From: an uncultured cyanobacterium
GTDB lineage: Bacteria > Cyanobacteriota > Cyanobacteriia > PCC-6307 > Cyanobiaceae
Assembly: GCA_903882285.1 (NCBI GenBank)
Contig: CAIRWM010000020.1
Span: 1 to 49,614, forward strand
Length of the DNA: 49,614 bases
Direction of reading: 5' to 3'
This document shows positions 1-7,205 of this stretch, piece by piece. The translations under genes were made by a program, and so were the position numbers. The notes below the pieces were generated by a model that was given only the letters and a program-made list of their open reading frames with translations, did no database searches and had not been told where the DNA came from. Positions within the stretch are counted from its first letter, which is position 1; each line of letters begins with the position of its first letter.

Positions 1-511
1 CACCGTCAGCGTCCTGCGAGTACTCGCCGGGGAAAAAGATCACCACCGGGTGGCGCACCATCGCTGGCTGCAGGGCCTCCAGGATCGTGTGGGTGCGCAG
101 GAACGGGTAGATCCGCCCTGAGCCGGTGATCAGGCTGATCTGGCTGTCGTCCCCCAGGGCCTCCATCAGCTTCGGTACCAGGGCTGTGGTGGGTTCGGCC
201 ACGTTCTGCAGGGTGTCGAACAGGTCGCTCTTGCTCCAGCTCGGCTCCTCCTGCAGCACCACATCGAGGTAGCCCTTGGCCTCCAGCAGCTGCAGCACCA
301 GCTCAAAGAGGTCCACGTGTTTCACCCGCAGCCCCTGCTTGCGCAGAAACTGCTCGGCACCCTTCACCACCACCCGCAGCTGGTCTTCATCAGCGGGGCT
401 GTAGGTCTGGATGAAGATCGGCACCTCCTTGGCAACGCCCCGCATCTCCAGGAACTCGGGGCGGGTGAGCACCTCCTGCAGGCGCTTGTCGAGGCCGGTG
501 ACGCTGCTCAT
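1..511 (-). CDS. brxB: BREX protein BrxB (DUF1788), partial at window edge
   Basis: The leftward frame opens with ATG at 511 and runs off the left edge after 170 codons, so the C-terminus is missing. The translation matches the BrxB/DUF1788 pattern I know: an N-terminal LTRPEFLEMRGV helix, then PIFIQTYSPADE, and late in the read the signature SGRIYPFLRTHTILEAL followed by HPVVIFFPGEYS. BrxB is a small core protein of BREX phage-defence systems, which methylate self DNA and block phage replication; its own biochemical role is not settled. The start overlaps the brxA stop by four bases (ATGA), so the two are translationally coupled. brxC, pglX, pglZ and brxL would be expected further left, outside this window. 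The family call is strong; the BREX subtype cannot be seen. Confidence 0.88.
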   Translation of the reverse strand, partial: MSSVTGLDKRLQEVLTRPEFLEMRGVAKEVPIFIQTYSPADEDQLRVVVKGAEQFLRKQGLRVKHVDLFELVLQLLEAKGYLDVVLQEEPSWSKSDLFDTLQNVAEPTTALVPKLMEALGDDSQISLITGSGRIYPFLRTHTILEALQPAMVRHPVVIFFPGEYSQDADG

Positions 512-1200
512 GCTTTTGCCCTCCGCGCCGGCGGGGCCTTCTTGGCTGCTGGCTTGGCTTTGGGCTTGGCTGGCGCGTGGTGAAGGAATCCGGCCAGCAG
601 CGCCGGGTCGTCGCTGGCCACCAGCTCCTGCACCTGCGGTGAGAGGAATGGTCGCTGGACTGTGCCAAGGGTTCCGCTCTTGCCCGACTTGCCGACCAGA
701 AGCCCGGCTTCTCGGAGCATCTGCAGCAGCGCTGATCGCACCTTCTGCTGGGATGAGGGTGCCAGGGCCGCCAGCTCGGGGTGATCGCGCTCACGGTCCT
801 CATAGAAGGCGGCCATGTCCGAGCGACGCAGCACCGGATCCAGGCTGCTGAGCTTTTCCAGCAGGATCTCCCGGGGCAGGTCAGCTGCGATCTGGATTCG
901 CTTGAGCACCGCCAGCCAGGCCATCGCTGTGCGCTCATCGCTCGATCCCCGCGCCAGCAACTGGAGCTGGGGCGCGGTGAGGCCCTGGAGTCGCTGGCGC
1001 AGCTCCGATTCCAGCCGCTTGCCGCTGCTGGCCGAGCGGGCCTGCAGGGCGTTGCGTTCCAGCACGGCTGCTTTCGTGCGTGCCCAGTCGCACTTCTCCT
1101 CCAGGTGGATGCCCGCGATGACAGAGGCCAGCTCAGGCCTCAGGCCTGCGGCCGTGAAGCTCAGGGAGTAGCGGGACGCCTGCGGCGCTGGGCGGGGCAA
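508..1200 (-). CDS. brxA: BREX protein BrxA (DUF1819)
   Basis: About 230 residues matching the DUF1819/BrxA layout: an opening RYSLSFTAAGLRPELASVIA, then a central arginine-rich SASSGKRLESELRQRLQGL, RRSDMAAFYEDRERDHPELA, and a winged-helix-like SSQQKVRSALLQMLREAGLL. BrxA is an all-helical DNA-binding-type protein and normally the first gene of BREX operons. The C-terminal 25 residues are an Ala/Lys/Pro tail (PAKPKAKPAAKKAPPARR), absent from many relatives. The start is uncertain: the frame is open to a TTG at 1260, but homology begins near residue 10 of the TTG start at 1200 chosen here. An AAGGAG lies about 16 bases upstream of that TTG, which is too far for ideal spacing; a CTG lies seven bases after it. 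brxB follows with an ATGA overlap. Confidence 0.87.
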   Translation of the reverse strand: MPRPAPQASRYSLSFTAAGLRPELASVIAGIHLEEKCDWARTKAAVLERNALQARSASSGKRLESELRQRLQGLTAPQLQLLARGSSDERTAMAWLAVLKRIQIAADLPREILLEKLSSLDPVLRRSDMAAFYEDRERDHPELAALAPSSQQKVRSALLQMLREAGLLVGKSGKSGTLGTVQRPFLSPQVQELVASDDPALLAGFLHHAPAKPKAKPAAKKAPPARRAKA

Positions 1201-1323
1201 TGAAATCAGCTGGCAGCTCCTTGCTAATCCTGGCACTCGGCTGCGCGCAACGTCACCCAAGAAGGCTGTCTGCGTGTGGCTTTCGAGGGCGGACCCTATG
1301 GCTGGCGTGCCAGGTTTGTTCTA

Positions 1324-1364
1324 TTCCTCCTGCGAAGGAGGAAAACTATGCGCTGAGTGCATAG
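1324..1364. promoter_or_regulatory. Two adjacent hairpins upstream of brxA
   Basis: Two inverted repeats sit back to back: TTCCTCC/GGAGGAA (1324-1330 and 1337-1343, loop TGCGAA) and CTATGC/GCATAG (1346-1351 and 1359-1364, seven-base loop). They lie between the DUF2283-like fragment and brxA, in an otherwise non-coding stretch. They could terminate transcription coming from the right or form part of the BREX leader or operator. No clear T-run follows on either strand. The rest of 1201-1402 shows no gene I can support. Confidence 0.45.
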
Positions 1365-1402
1365 AAACGGCCACTCCATGTCGTTGCAACCTTCTTGTCG
1401 CG

Positions 1403-1540
1403 TCAGGCCGGCTGCATCACAGGGGTGATCGGCAGCAGGGTTTTGATCGTGCTGGTGACGCTGATCTGGGAGTAGTGCTCCAGGGTCATGCCCACCGGCT
1501 TACCCCGTTCATCGAAATCGACGATCAGGTTGTCGCTCAC
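1403..1540 (-). pseudogene. DUF2283-like small protein, probably N-terminally truncated
   Basis: A 45-codon leftward frame from GTG at 1540 reads VSDNLIVDFDERGKPVGMTLEHYS, which matches the C-terminal half of DUF2283 proteins. That family has VSDNVIVDFDENG preceded by a YDPEADALYI strand. The expected N-terminal half is missing: the same frame meets a TGA 12 bases upstream of the GTG, leaving only a possible TTG three codons earlier. DUF2283 genes often lie in toxin-antitoxin-like or mobile contexts. Its position beside a BREX operon and a frameshifted small ORF suggests a decayed accessory pair. It might still be translated as a 45-48 residue peptide. Confidence 0.55.
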
Positions 1541-1552
1541 TGTCCTCAATGG

Positions 1553-1769
1553 TCATGACCCTGCGCCCTGGTTCTGTGCCTCCCGCACCAGGCCCCATAG
1601 GGCTTCACGGCCGTCGGTCTGCCTGCGTTCCTTCACGGGTTCGGCCGTCACCCGCAGGATCCAGGCCTTCCCGATCCCTGGGTGCGTCTGGCGCACCACA
1701 GCACGGAAGTAAGGTTTTGTCTTCACGCACCAAGCGCTGCATCAGCATCAAGACCAGGGCCAGATTCAT
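1553..1769 (-). pseudogene. Frameshifted small ORF of unknown family
   Basis: An ATG at 1769 opens a frame reading NLALVLMLMQRLVREDK, which then derails. A single-base shift at the AAAA run (about 1713-1716 on the given strand) joins it to KPYFRAVVRQTHPGIG and KAWILRVTAEPV, ending at TGA 1553. The joined product would be about 70 residues and protein-like throughout. A GTG at 1726 could alternatively begin an intact 57-residue product. I do not recognise the family. The stop lies 12 bases upstream of the DUF2283-like frame, so the two probably once formed a pair. Reads as a broken gene, or as a sequencing error in a homopolymer. Confidence 0.4.
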
Positions 1770-1798
1770 GACCGGGGCCCTGGGCCGGCCGCGTCCCC

Positions 1799-2938
1799 TT
1801 ACAGGTTGTCGATGCAGTGCACGAAAGCTTCGGCAACCCGGGCACGGCTGAACAGGCTTCGGTGACGATCCAGGGCGGCCTGGCCCATCGCCTGCAGGGT
1901 GGCCGGGGAGGCCAGGAGGTTATCGAGTTGCTCGATCAGGTCAGTGCGATCTCCATTGCGGAACAACAGCCCGCTCTTGCCCGGATCCACCAGCATGGGA
2001 TTGCCTCCCGTGTTTGAGGCGATGACCGCACGACCGGCGGCCATGGCTTCCATGGTTACGGTGGATTGGGGCTCGCTGCGTGAAGGGACAATGACCAGGG
2101 AAGCAGACTGATAATGCTGGCCCAGCTGCTCGCGAGGTTGCTGGGGGAGCAGCCGCAGACGCTCGATCAACTGATCCTGCCTGAGCTGGTCGAGCAAGGG
2201 TTTCATGATGGCAGTATTGGCACTGCCGATGCAGGTCAGCCTGAGTTCGGGATACAGGGGCGCAAGGGTGCGAAAAGCATCGATGAGCAGATCGATGCCC
2301 TTGTTGAATTCCAGCCTGCCGACGAAAAGGAGTTCGGTGCATGTTGTTGTGCCCTTGATGTCATGGGCTGTCAGTCCGATTTCTTCGGCATCCACGCCGT
2401 TGGGTGCCAGGTGAACCTTGCTGGGTCGGGCCCCGCCTCCATAGGCCAGGTTGGCCATGTAGGGAGAGAGCGCGATGATGGCGTCGGCCCGCCGATAGGC
2501 GGGTAATGTGTTGATGGCATACCACCAGGTCAGCCTGGGGTCGTACGTCCCTGGGGGCCGGTCGCGAATGTCGCCGTGCACGACCATCACCACCTTGCAG
2601 CGCAAGACGCGATGCAGGATCGGGGTCAGCAAGGCGGCGGGTGGATGGCTGTGAAAGATGACCAGATCCGTTCCCCTGGCTTCGCGGCTCAGGCAGAGAT
2701 AGATCCCCGTTTGCAGAAGAAACAGCATCTGCCGGGGAACATGGGCATAGCGATGTAACCAGCGCAGCTCAGGCACCCAGACATCGTGAACGGAGAAGGC
2801 GTGATCGGCTTGCCTGGCCGGGGCATCGGTCACCAGCACGCAAGGATGTTGAACGGCCAGGGCCTGCAACTGATTGATACAGGACTGGGTCACGGCCCCG
2901 CCGATTTGCATTCCTTGAAGTACGGCAACGATGCGCAC
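1799..2938 (-). CDS. Glycosyltransferase, GT4 family
   Basis: About 379 residues with the two-domain GT-B layout. The N-terminal half carries QGMQIGGAV and HSHPPAALLTP; the C-terminal half carries the donor-site segments ELLFVGRLEFNKGIDLLIDA, VIVPSRSEPQSTVTMEAMAAG and ASNTGGNPMLVD. The E...E pattern in SEPQSTVTMEA is the nucleotide-sugar site of GT4 enzymes. The acceptor cannot be predicted; envelope polysaccharide or glycolipid work is likely. The start is placed at GTG 2938 (VRIVAVLQG); the frame stays open to 3106, but the extension is unlike GT4 proteins. Base composition is visibly more AT-rich than most neighbours, and no other polysaccharide genes adjoin, so it may have arrived with the BREX island. 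Confidence 0.88.
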   Translation of the reverse strand: MRIVAVLQGMQIGGAVTQSCINQLQALAVQHPCVLVTDAPARQADHAFSVHDVWVPELRWLHRYAHVPRQMLFLLQTGIYLCLSREARGTDLVIFHSHPPAALLTPILHRVLRCKVVMVVHGDIRDRPPGTYDPRLTWWYAINTLPAYRRADAIIALSPYMANLAYGGGARPSKVHLAPNGVDAEEIGLTAHDIKGTTTCTELLFVGRLEFNKGIDLLIDAFRTLAPLYPELRLTCIGSANTAIMKPLLDQLRQDQLIERLRLLPQQPREQLGQHYQSASLVIVPSRSEPQSTVTMEAMAAGRAVIASNTGGNPMLVDPGKSGLLFRNGDRTDLIEQLDNLLASPATLQAMGQAALDRHRSLFSRARVAEAFVHCIDNL

Positions 2939-2939
2939 C

Positions 2940-3218
2940 TGCTGAGCCGAACAACTTTTGAGTAATTTAATCAGGTCCGGGTCGGTTCGGCCTGTGTGCC
3001 CGATCAATCTGTCTGGCAATTGTTCGAGTTCCCCGATCCGTCGACGCCGCCTCTGGTGCGGGCTCCGCCCTCCTGGCGCTCCACCGGACTCCCACGCCTG
3101 CCGCAACTCCGTTGCTGCATTGTCGGCTGCCGCGTTCGGCCCGAGGGCCCCCGTTCAGTCCCCTCTGTGGCCAATGGCCCATTCCGTGTTCAGTCTGGAA
3201 AAGAACGCTGGTACGCGG
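2940..3218. other. Divergent intergenic region
   Basis: About 280 bases separate the divergent glycosyltransferase and the HExxH protein. The patch near 2955-2975 (TTTGAGTAATTTAATCAGG) is the most AT-rich in the vicinity and could hold the glycosyltransferase promoter, since TTAAAT on the minus strand lies about 28 bases before its GTG. I see no small gene here. Confidence 0.3.
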
Positions 3219-3779
3219 ATGTCTGCCTACGCCTTCGCTTCCCCTCTGGCGGGCCTGGTCCTCAGTGCCCTGATATGGAGCGCCACGTCTGTCCTGCCGG
3301 CGGGCGCGTCCAGCCTGGAGGACATCCGACAGCTGGAGAATCTGATCAACCGGGTTGGCACCGAGACGGTGGTCTCAACGACCTGTCCACCCAACCATGC
3401 CGGCTTCTACGAGAACGACGCCAAGGGGGTTGATCGCCTGGTGATCTGTCGCCGCAATGTCGATTTGGGCGATGTCGATGCGGTGTGGGAGGTGATGGCC
3501 CACGAGTCGACGCACATCATGCAGGCCTGCACCGGTTCCACGGCTATTGCCGATGAACACATGCCCCGCACCTATCGGGAGCTCCAAGCGATGGCTCCTC
3601 ACTACGCCAAGTTGATCGGCGAGAGCTACCGCACGTCCGATCAGCGCTTGGAGGCGGAGGCCTTCTGGATGGAGCTTCAGACTCCGGAGGTGGTGTTCGG
3701 CCTGTTCCGCCGCAACTGCGAGGACTTTGTGGACCGAACGGCTGGAAAGAGCTCCGAGAAGGGTGCTCGCCCCCGCTGA
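3219..3779 (+). CDS. Secreted protein with HExxH zincin-like motif
   Basis: About 186 residues from ATG 3219. The N-terminus is a signal peptide (FASPLAGLVLSALIWSATSV, cleavage near AGASS). The mature part holds WEVMAHESTHIMQAC, an HExxH motif of the kind that binds catalytic zinc in zincin metallopeptidases; an EAEAFWMEL segment 55-60 residues later could supply the third ligand. Cysteines at TTCPP, VICRR, MQACTG and RRNCED suggest disulfides in the periplasm. I do not recognise a named family, and protease activity is inferred from the motif only. An earlier in-frame ATG at 3174 would add 15 residues. The gene stands alone. Confidence 0.75.
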   Translation: MSAYAFASPLAGLVLSALIWSATSVLPAGASSLEDIRQLENLINRVGTETVVSTTCPPNHAGFYENDAKGVDRLVICRRNVDLGDVDAVWEVMAHESTHIMQACTGSTAIADEHMPRTYRELQAMAPHYAKLIGESYRTSDQRLEAEAFWMELQTPEVVFGLFRRNCEDFVDRTAGKSSEKGARPR

Positions 3780-3942
3780 ATCTCGGCCCTCCTGTCGCCG
3801 GTGGGATCGCGCTCACCGGCAGGCCGATCCCGCGATGGCCGTGGCGTGGGGCACTGACACGGAGACGGGACATGGGCCGGCGGAGTGTCAAGGGCTAAGG
3901 CCCTTCGTAGCCTTGGACAGCTCACCCTGCCCTGCGCCTGTG

Positions 3943-4587
3943 ATGCCCGATCCCGTGAGGTCCGAACCTGCCAACCTCCTGCGGATGGTCCTGCTACTTG
4001 GCCTGGCATCGCTGCCGCTGCCGCTTCTGCTGGTGTTGTTCAGTCCGGCGACGGCCCTGCGGCTTCAGGCTCAGCCCCTGCCGCCCGAAGGCGGCCGCGC
4101 CGGTGCACCCTCCGTTGCCACCCCAACGCCCACGGGGGGGGGCACGGGGGCTCCGCCGACGACTCCCGGCGCGACACCCGCTCTCAGTGGCAAGGAACTG
4201 GAGGTGCTGGAGCGCATCCGCCGGCTGAAGGTGCCGCGCTGGCGGGTCTTCGGAGCCTGTCGCTACGACTGGAGCGCCTGGCGGCTCACCGGCGGCGGTG
4301 TGCGCATGACCTCGGTGGAGTGCGGCGAGGCGCCGCTGCGGGGCCATGTGGTCGTCCACTGTGAGACCCTCCGGATCAGCCGGCGGGTGGTGGCCAGCGA
4401 CTGGGAGGCCTGGCGCCTGCCTCTCGCCACCCAGGAATCTCCCACCATCGGTGGCGAGGATCTGATGATGGCGGCCCTTTGCGCCAATGTGCGGCCGCTG
4501 CCCCAGCCCACCGCCAGCCCGAAAACCACCGCCCCAACGCTGGCGCCGCCCGCCCGGACTATCCCGGTGCGCCCCGGCAGTGGCTGA
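3943..4587 (+). CDS. Proline-rich secreted or anchored hypothetical protein
   Basis: About 214 residues from ATG 3943, with a second candidate ATG at 3985 just before the hydrophobic segment VLLLGLASLPLPLLLVLFSP. A low-complexity Pro/Thr/Gly linker follows (roughly residues 45-80), then a compact domain with the pattern RRLKVPRWRVFGACRYDWSAW and cysteines in SVECG, VVHCET and AALCANV. Four cysteines after a signal-like segment fit an exported disulfide-bonded domain. The C-terminus is again Pro/Thr-rich. I do not recognise the family. It is monocistronic, 164 bases after the HExxH gene and convergent with the OsmC gene 30 bases further on. Confidence 0.65.
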   Translation: MPDPVRSEPANLLRMVLLLGLASLPLPLLLVLFSPATALRLQAQPLPPEGGRAGAPSVATPTPTGGGTGAPPTTPGATPALSGKELEVLERIRRLKVPRWRVFGACRYDWSAWRLTGGGVRMTSVECGEAPLRGHVVVHCETLRISRRVVASDWEAWRLPLATQESPTIGGEDLMMAALCANVRPLPQPTASPKTTAPTLAPPARTIPVRPGSG

Positions 4588-4617
4588 TCCGGTGGAAGTG
4601 TCTTCCCGGGCCCGGAC

Positions 4618-5019
4618 TCAGTGCCAGTGGATCTTCATCGTCACGGCGCCCTCCAGGCTGCGCTTCACGGGGCAGCCTTCGCCGGCCCGTTGCAGGAGCT
4701 GCCGCTGCGCCTCCGTCAGCCCCGGCGGCAGGCTGACCCACACCTCGAGGCGGTCGATCCGCCGGACGCCGCTGCTGGTCATCGCCTTCTCGACTCGGGC
4801 GCTGCAGGGCATCAGCGCGATGCCGTGCCGCTCGGCGGTGATGCCCATGATCGTGAGGATGCAGGTGGCCAGGGCGGTGCCGACGAGATCCGTCGGCGAG
4901 AAGGCCTCCCCCTTCCCCTGGTTGTCCAGCGGCGCATCGGTGATCAGTTCAGCCCCTGAGGGGCCGTGCACCGCCGCACTGCGCAGCTCTCCTCGATAGG
5001 TGCAGTCGATCGTGGTCAT
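4618..5019 (-). CDS. OsmC-family peroxidase-like protein
   Basis: 133 residues with the OsmC/Ohr fold pattern: GKGEAFSPTDLVGTALATCILT contains the first redox cysteine, and GCPVKRSL near residue 115 contains the second. These are the two thiols that reduce organic hydroperoxides in OsmC proteins. The length matches the small OsmC subfamily (YhfA/SACOL-type) rather than a confirmed Ohr, so the peroxide substrate is uncertain. The start at 5019 gives MTTIDCTYRGELR, a normal N-terminus. It is transcribed leftward, divergent from the DUF2721 gene across 77 bases. Cytoplasmic; likely part of oxidative-stress housekeeping. Confidence 0.88.
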   Translation of the reverse strand: MTTIDCTYRGELRSAAVHGPSGAELITDAPLDNQGKGEAFSPTDLVGTALATCILTIMGITAERHGIALMPCSARVEKAMTSSGVRRIDRLEVWVSLPPGLTEAQRQLLQRAGEGCPVKRSLEGAVTMKIHWH

Positions 5020-5096
5020 TGGAGCCCGGTGGTGGATGGGTCCATGCTGGCGAATCGCGGTGGGTAGGTTGAGCCCTCCGCTGCCTCCCGGGTCCC

Positions 5097-5537
5097 ATGC
5101 CTGCTGCTGAGATCCAGCCCATGGAGAGCCTGGCCCGCGCGATTCAGCTCTCGGTGACGCCGGTGTTTCTGCTGGCCAGCATCAGCGGACTGCTGGGTGT
5201 GCTCACCACCCGGATGGGGCGTGTGGTGGATCGCGTGCGCGAGCTCAAGCGCCAGGGTTCCGAGGGGGATCTGGCGGAGGAACGGCAGGTGCGTCAGCAG
5301 CTGCAGGTCCATCGGCGCCGCATGGCTCTGTCCTCCCGGGCGGTCGGCTGCGCTGCTGCTTCCTTTCTGCTGGTTTCCACGATGGTGGTGGCCCTGTTCA
5401 TCAGCACCGTGGCCCGCTTCAACCTCACGGCGGTGCTGGTGCCGCTGTTTGTGCTGGCCATGCTGCTGTTGATGGCGGCGGTGCTGCTGTTGTTGCGCGA
5501 AATCCAGCTAGGCCGCCGGCTGTTGGAGTTCTACTAA
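5097..5537 (+). CDS. DUF2721 membrane protein
   Basis: 146 residues matching DUF2721: an opening ARAIQLSVTPVFLLASISGLLGVLT, then the charged RMGRVVDRVRELKRQG, a cytoplasmic helix and two further membrane segments (CAAASFLLVSTMVVALFIST and LVPLFVLAMLLLMAAVLLLL). The function of the family is unknown; it is a three-helix inner-membrane protein widespread in cyanobacteria and proteobacteria. ATG 5097 is used; a second ATG at 5121 (MESLARAIQ) is equally plausible and lies nearer the conserved start. The gene ends two bases before the convergent DCC protein stop. Confidence 0.85.
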   Translation: MPAAEIQPMESLARAIQLSVTPVFLLASISGLLGVLTTRMGRVVDRVRELKRQGSEGDLAEERQVRQQLQVHRRRMALSSRAVGCAAASFLLVSTMVVALFISTVARFNLTAVLVPLFVLAMLLLMAAVLLLLREIQLGRRLLEFY

Positions 5538-5540
5538 GCG

Positions 5541-6047
5541 TCACTCGGCTGCCGCTCCGAGGCCACAGCTTCCGTCCTTGCTGGCACAGAGGCTCTCCAG
5601 TGAGGGCCGGCCGGTGAGGCGCAGGCGGAGTCGGGCCCAGTGCTGATAGAGCCCATCAGCCAGGTGACCCAATAGCGGCAGTTGGGTGGGGCCATAGAGC
5701 CAGCCGAGCCCGACGATCGTGTAAGCCCGGCGGAACACCGCCAGATCGCGCAATATCGTGCCGTCGTCGCTCAGGCCATGGATTCGGCCCATGGCCTCCC
5801 GGTAGCTGATACCTCCATGGGCGCTCGGCTCGTAGTCGACGGCATCAATGTCGACGAAACCGAGCATGGGGGCCGCGCCATGCCGCGCCAGGTCGCGGCG
5901 GCGCAGAGCTTCCACCTCGCGCAAGCAGAGCGGACAGCCTCCGTCGTAGAGGATCCTCAGGGCGGGGGGCTTGACGAGACTCTCAGCGGAGATCTGGACG
6001 GGATGCAAGGCGGTGCGCTCGGACATTGGTGGGAGGTCTGCTGGCAT
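5541..6047 (-). CDS. DCC-family thiol-disulfide oxidoreductase (DUF393)
   Basis: 168 residues with the DUF393 signature LRILYDGGCPLCLREVEALRRRD, whose CPLC pair is the DxxCxxC-type redox centre of the DCC family, followed by GFVDIDAVDYEP and the family's ISYREAMGRIHGL. A thioredoxin-like fold is expected; the partner protein is unknown. The C-terminus ends with CASKDGSCGLG, adding two more cysteines. ATG 6047 gives the longest form and ATG 6026 (MSERTALHP) is a good alternative. It is divergent from the YjbQ gene with about 100 bases between. Confidence 0.87.
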   Translation of the reverse strand: MPADLPPMSERTALHPVQISAESLVKPPALRILYDGGCPLCLREVEALRRRDLARHGAAPMLGFVDIDAVDYEPSAHGGISYREAMGRIHGLSDDGTILRDLAVFRRAYTIVGLGWLYGPTQLPLLGHLADGLYQHWARLRLRLTGRPSLESLCASKDGSCGLGAAAE

Positions 6048-6151
6048 TTCGGGCGGCCAATCCGGGCGGCAATCCGAGTGAAAATTCAGGTAAATACGAT
6101 AGGCATGGCCTGATCACCACCGTCGCCACCGCTACCACCACTGCATCCGCC

Positions 6152-6601
6152 GTGCGCCAGAGCCTGCAACGTCTCCGCATCTCCACCCCTGGGGAAGGGT
6201 TCACCGACATCACCGCCAACCTCGATCGCCAGATCGCCGCCAGCGGGATGCAGACCGGCATCGCCGTGATCTCCTGCCTGCATACCAGCTGTTCGCTGAC
6301 GATCAATGAAAATGCCGATCCGCGTGTGCTGGTTGATCTCGCCGCCTACCTGCGCGCCCTGGTCCCCCAGGAGGGGGTGCGGCCCCTCAGCGGCTGCGGT
6401 GAGCGGCGCCGCTGGGTCCACGACGACGAGGGACCCGACGACATGCCCGCCCACATCCGCACCGCCCTGACCTGCACGAGTCTGAGTCAGTCGTTCGAGC
6501 AGGGCAGCCTGCTGCTGGGCACCTGGCAGGCCGTTTATCTCTGGGAGCATCGGACCCGGGGCTCGCAGCGGGATTTGAGCCTGCACCTGATCGGCGCCTG
6601 A
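6152..6601 (+). CDS. YjbQ/UPF0047 family protein
   Basis: About 149 residues from GTG 6152, matching the UPF0047 (YjbQ) family: ITANLDRQIAASGMQTGIAV, HTSCSLTINENADPRVLVDL, then DDMPAHIRTALTCTSLS and LLLGTWQAVYLWEHR. The HTS...TINENAD and DMPAHI stretches are the family's conserved metal and active-site region. Members have been reported with weak thiamine-phosphate synthase activity, but the physiological role is unclear. The frame stays open to 6026, overlapping the divergent DCC gene, so the GTG start is preferred; it also gives the family's usual length. The PCD gene starts 60 bases downstream on the same strand. Confidence 0.88.
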   Translation: MRQSLQRLRISTPGEGFTDITANLDRQIAASGMQTGIAVISCLHTSCSLTINENADPRVLVDLAAYLRALVPQEGVRPLSGCGERRRWVHDDEGPDDMPAHIRTALTCTSLSQSFEQGSLLLGTWQAVYLWEHRTRGSQRDLSLHLIGA

Positions 6602-6661
6602 GCCAAGGCGCGGCGCTGCACGGGCCCTAGCGTGACTTGGCCTCTGCTCCCAGGATCCGCC

Positions 6662-6955
6662 ATGGCTGAACCGCTGCTGTCCGAGGACGAGATCCGGGAC
6701 CTGGCGGCCGTGTTGCCGGCCTGGAGCTTGGTCAACAACAAGCTTCAGCGGGAACTGCACTTCGCCGATTTCTCCGAGGCCTTTGGCTTCATGGCCCGGG
6801 TGGCCCTGGCGGCCGAGGCCCTGGGCCATCACCCGGAGTGGAGCAATGTGTGGAACCGGGTGACGATCGCCCTTACAACCCATGATGCCGGTGGGCTCTC
6901 CCAACTGGATGTGACGCTGGCCCGTCGCATCGATGCCCTGGCCGGCGTCGCCTGA
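6662..6955 (+). CDS. phhB: Pterin-4a-carbinolamine dehydratase (PCD/DCoH)
   Basis: 97 residues from ATG 6662, the family's usual length. The conserved core is [32 protein letters not shown], where GHHPEW carries the two catalytic histidines and ThxxGGLS closes the pterin pocket. The enzyme dehydrates 4a-hydroxytetrahydrobiopterin; in cyanobacteria without phenylalanine hydroxylase its role is debated, with folate recycling or molybdopterin-related repair proposed. The frame extends to 6632, but the ATG follows an AGGA element (CCCAGGATCCGCC). It may be co-transcribed with the YjbQ gene. Confidence 0.92.
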   Translation: MAEPLLSEDEIRDLAAVLPAWSLVNNKLQRELHFADFSEAFGFMARVALAAEALGHHPEWSNVWNRVTIALTTHDAGGLSQLDVTLARRIDALAGVA

Positions 6956-6998
6956 AGGCCCCCGTCTGCCTGCCCACGCCTGCATACCCTCCGTCGCT

Positions 6999-7205
6999 CA
7001 GCCATGGGATTCCGCTAGCTCGATCGCGTTGCGAGCGAAAAGCACATCCGATGCCCTGAGGGCCTTGCCGTTGTTTCCTGTGCGCTGGGAAAAGCAGATG
7101 GGCCGCAACCTGGAGGAGGTGCGCGGCGAGCTGGGGATGGAACCGGTGCGCGAACCCCCCCTGGAGCTGGGAGGCCAATCCTCAGCTCCAGGCGGCCCTG
7201 GTGGC
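6999..7205 (+). other. Possible small disrupted ORF overlapping the clpB terminator hairpin
   Basis: Between PCD and clpB a rightward frame reads SIALRAKSTSDALRALPLFP and KQMGRNLEEVRGELGMEPV, then loses sense after a C7 run at 7155-7161. One base fewer there would continue [15 protein letters not shown] and stop at TAA 7207. This looks like a decayed or mis-sequenced small gene without an obvious start codon. The same bases also form the strong clpB 3' hairpin, so the coding appearance could be chance. Nothing else is seen in this 250-base gap. Confidence 0.25.
7160..7192. terminator. Strong hairpin just downstream of clpB
   Basis: A perfect 10-bp inverted repeat, CCTGGAGCTG (7160-7169) and CAGCTCCAGG (7183-7192), encloses a 13-base loop that can pair a little further (AGG/CCT). 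It begins 13 bases past the clpB stop on the minus strand, the expected place for a transcription end or mRNA-stabilising structure. No T-run follows, so factor-independent termination is not assured. Confidence 0.55.

Noticed and set aside
1274..1558. 94-codon rightward frame near BREX
   Set aside because: It lies antisense to the DUF2283-like fragment, which has family similarity, and has no protein-like features.
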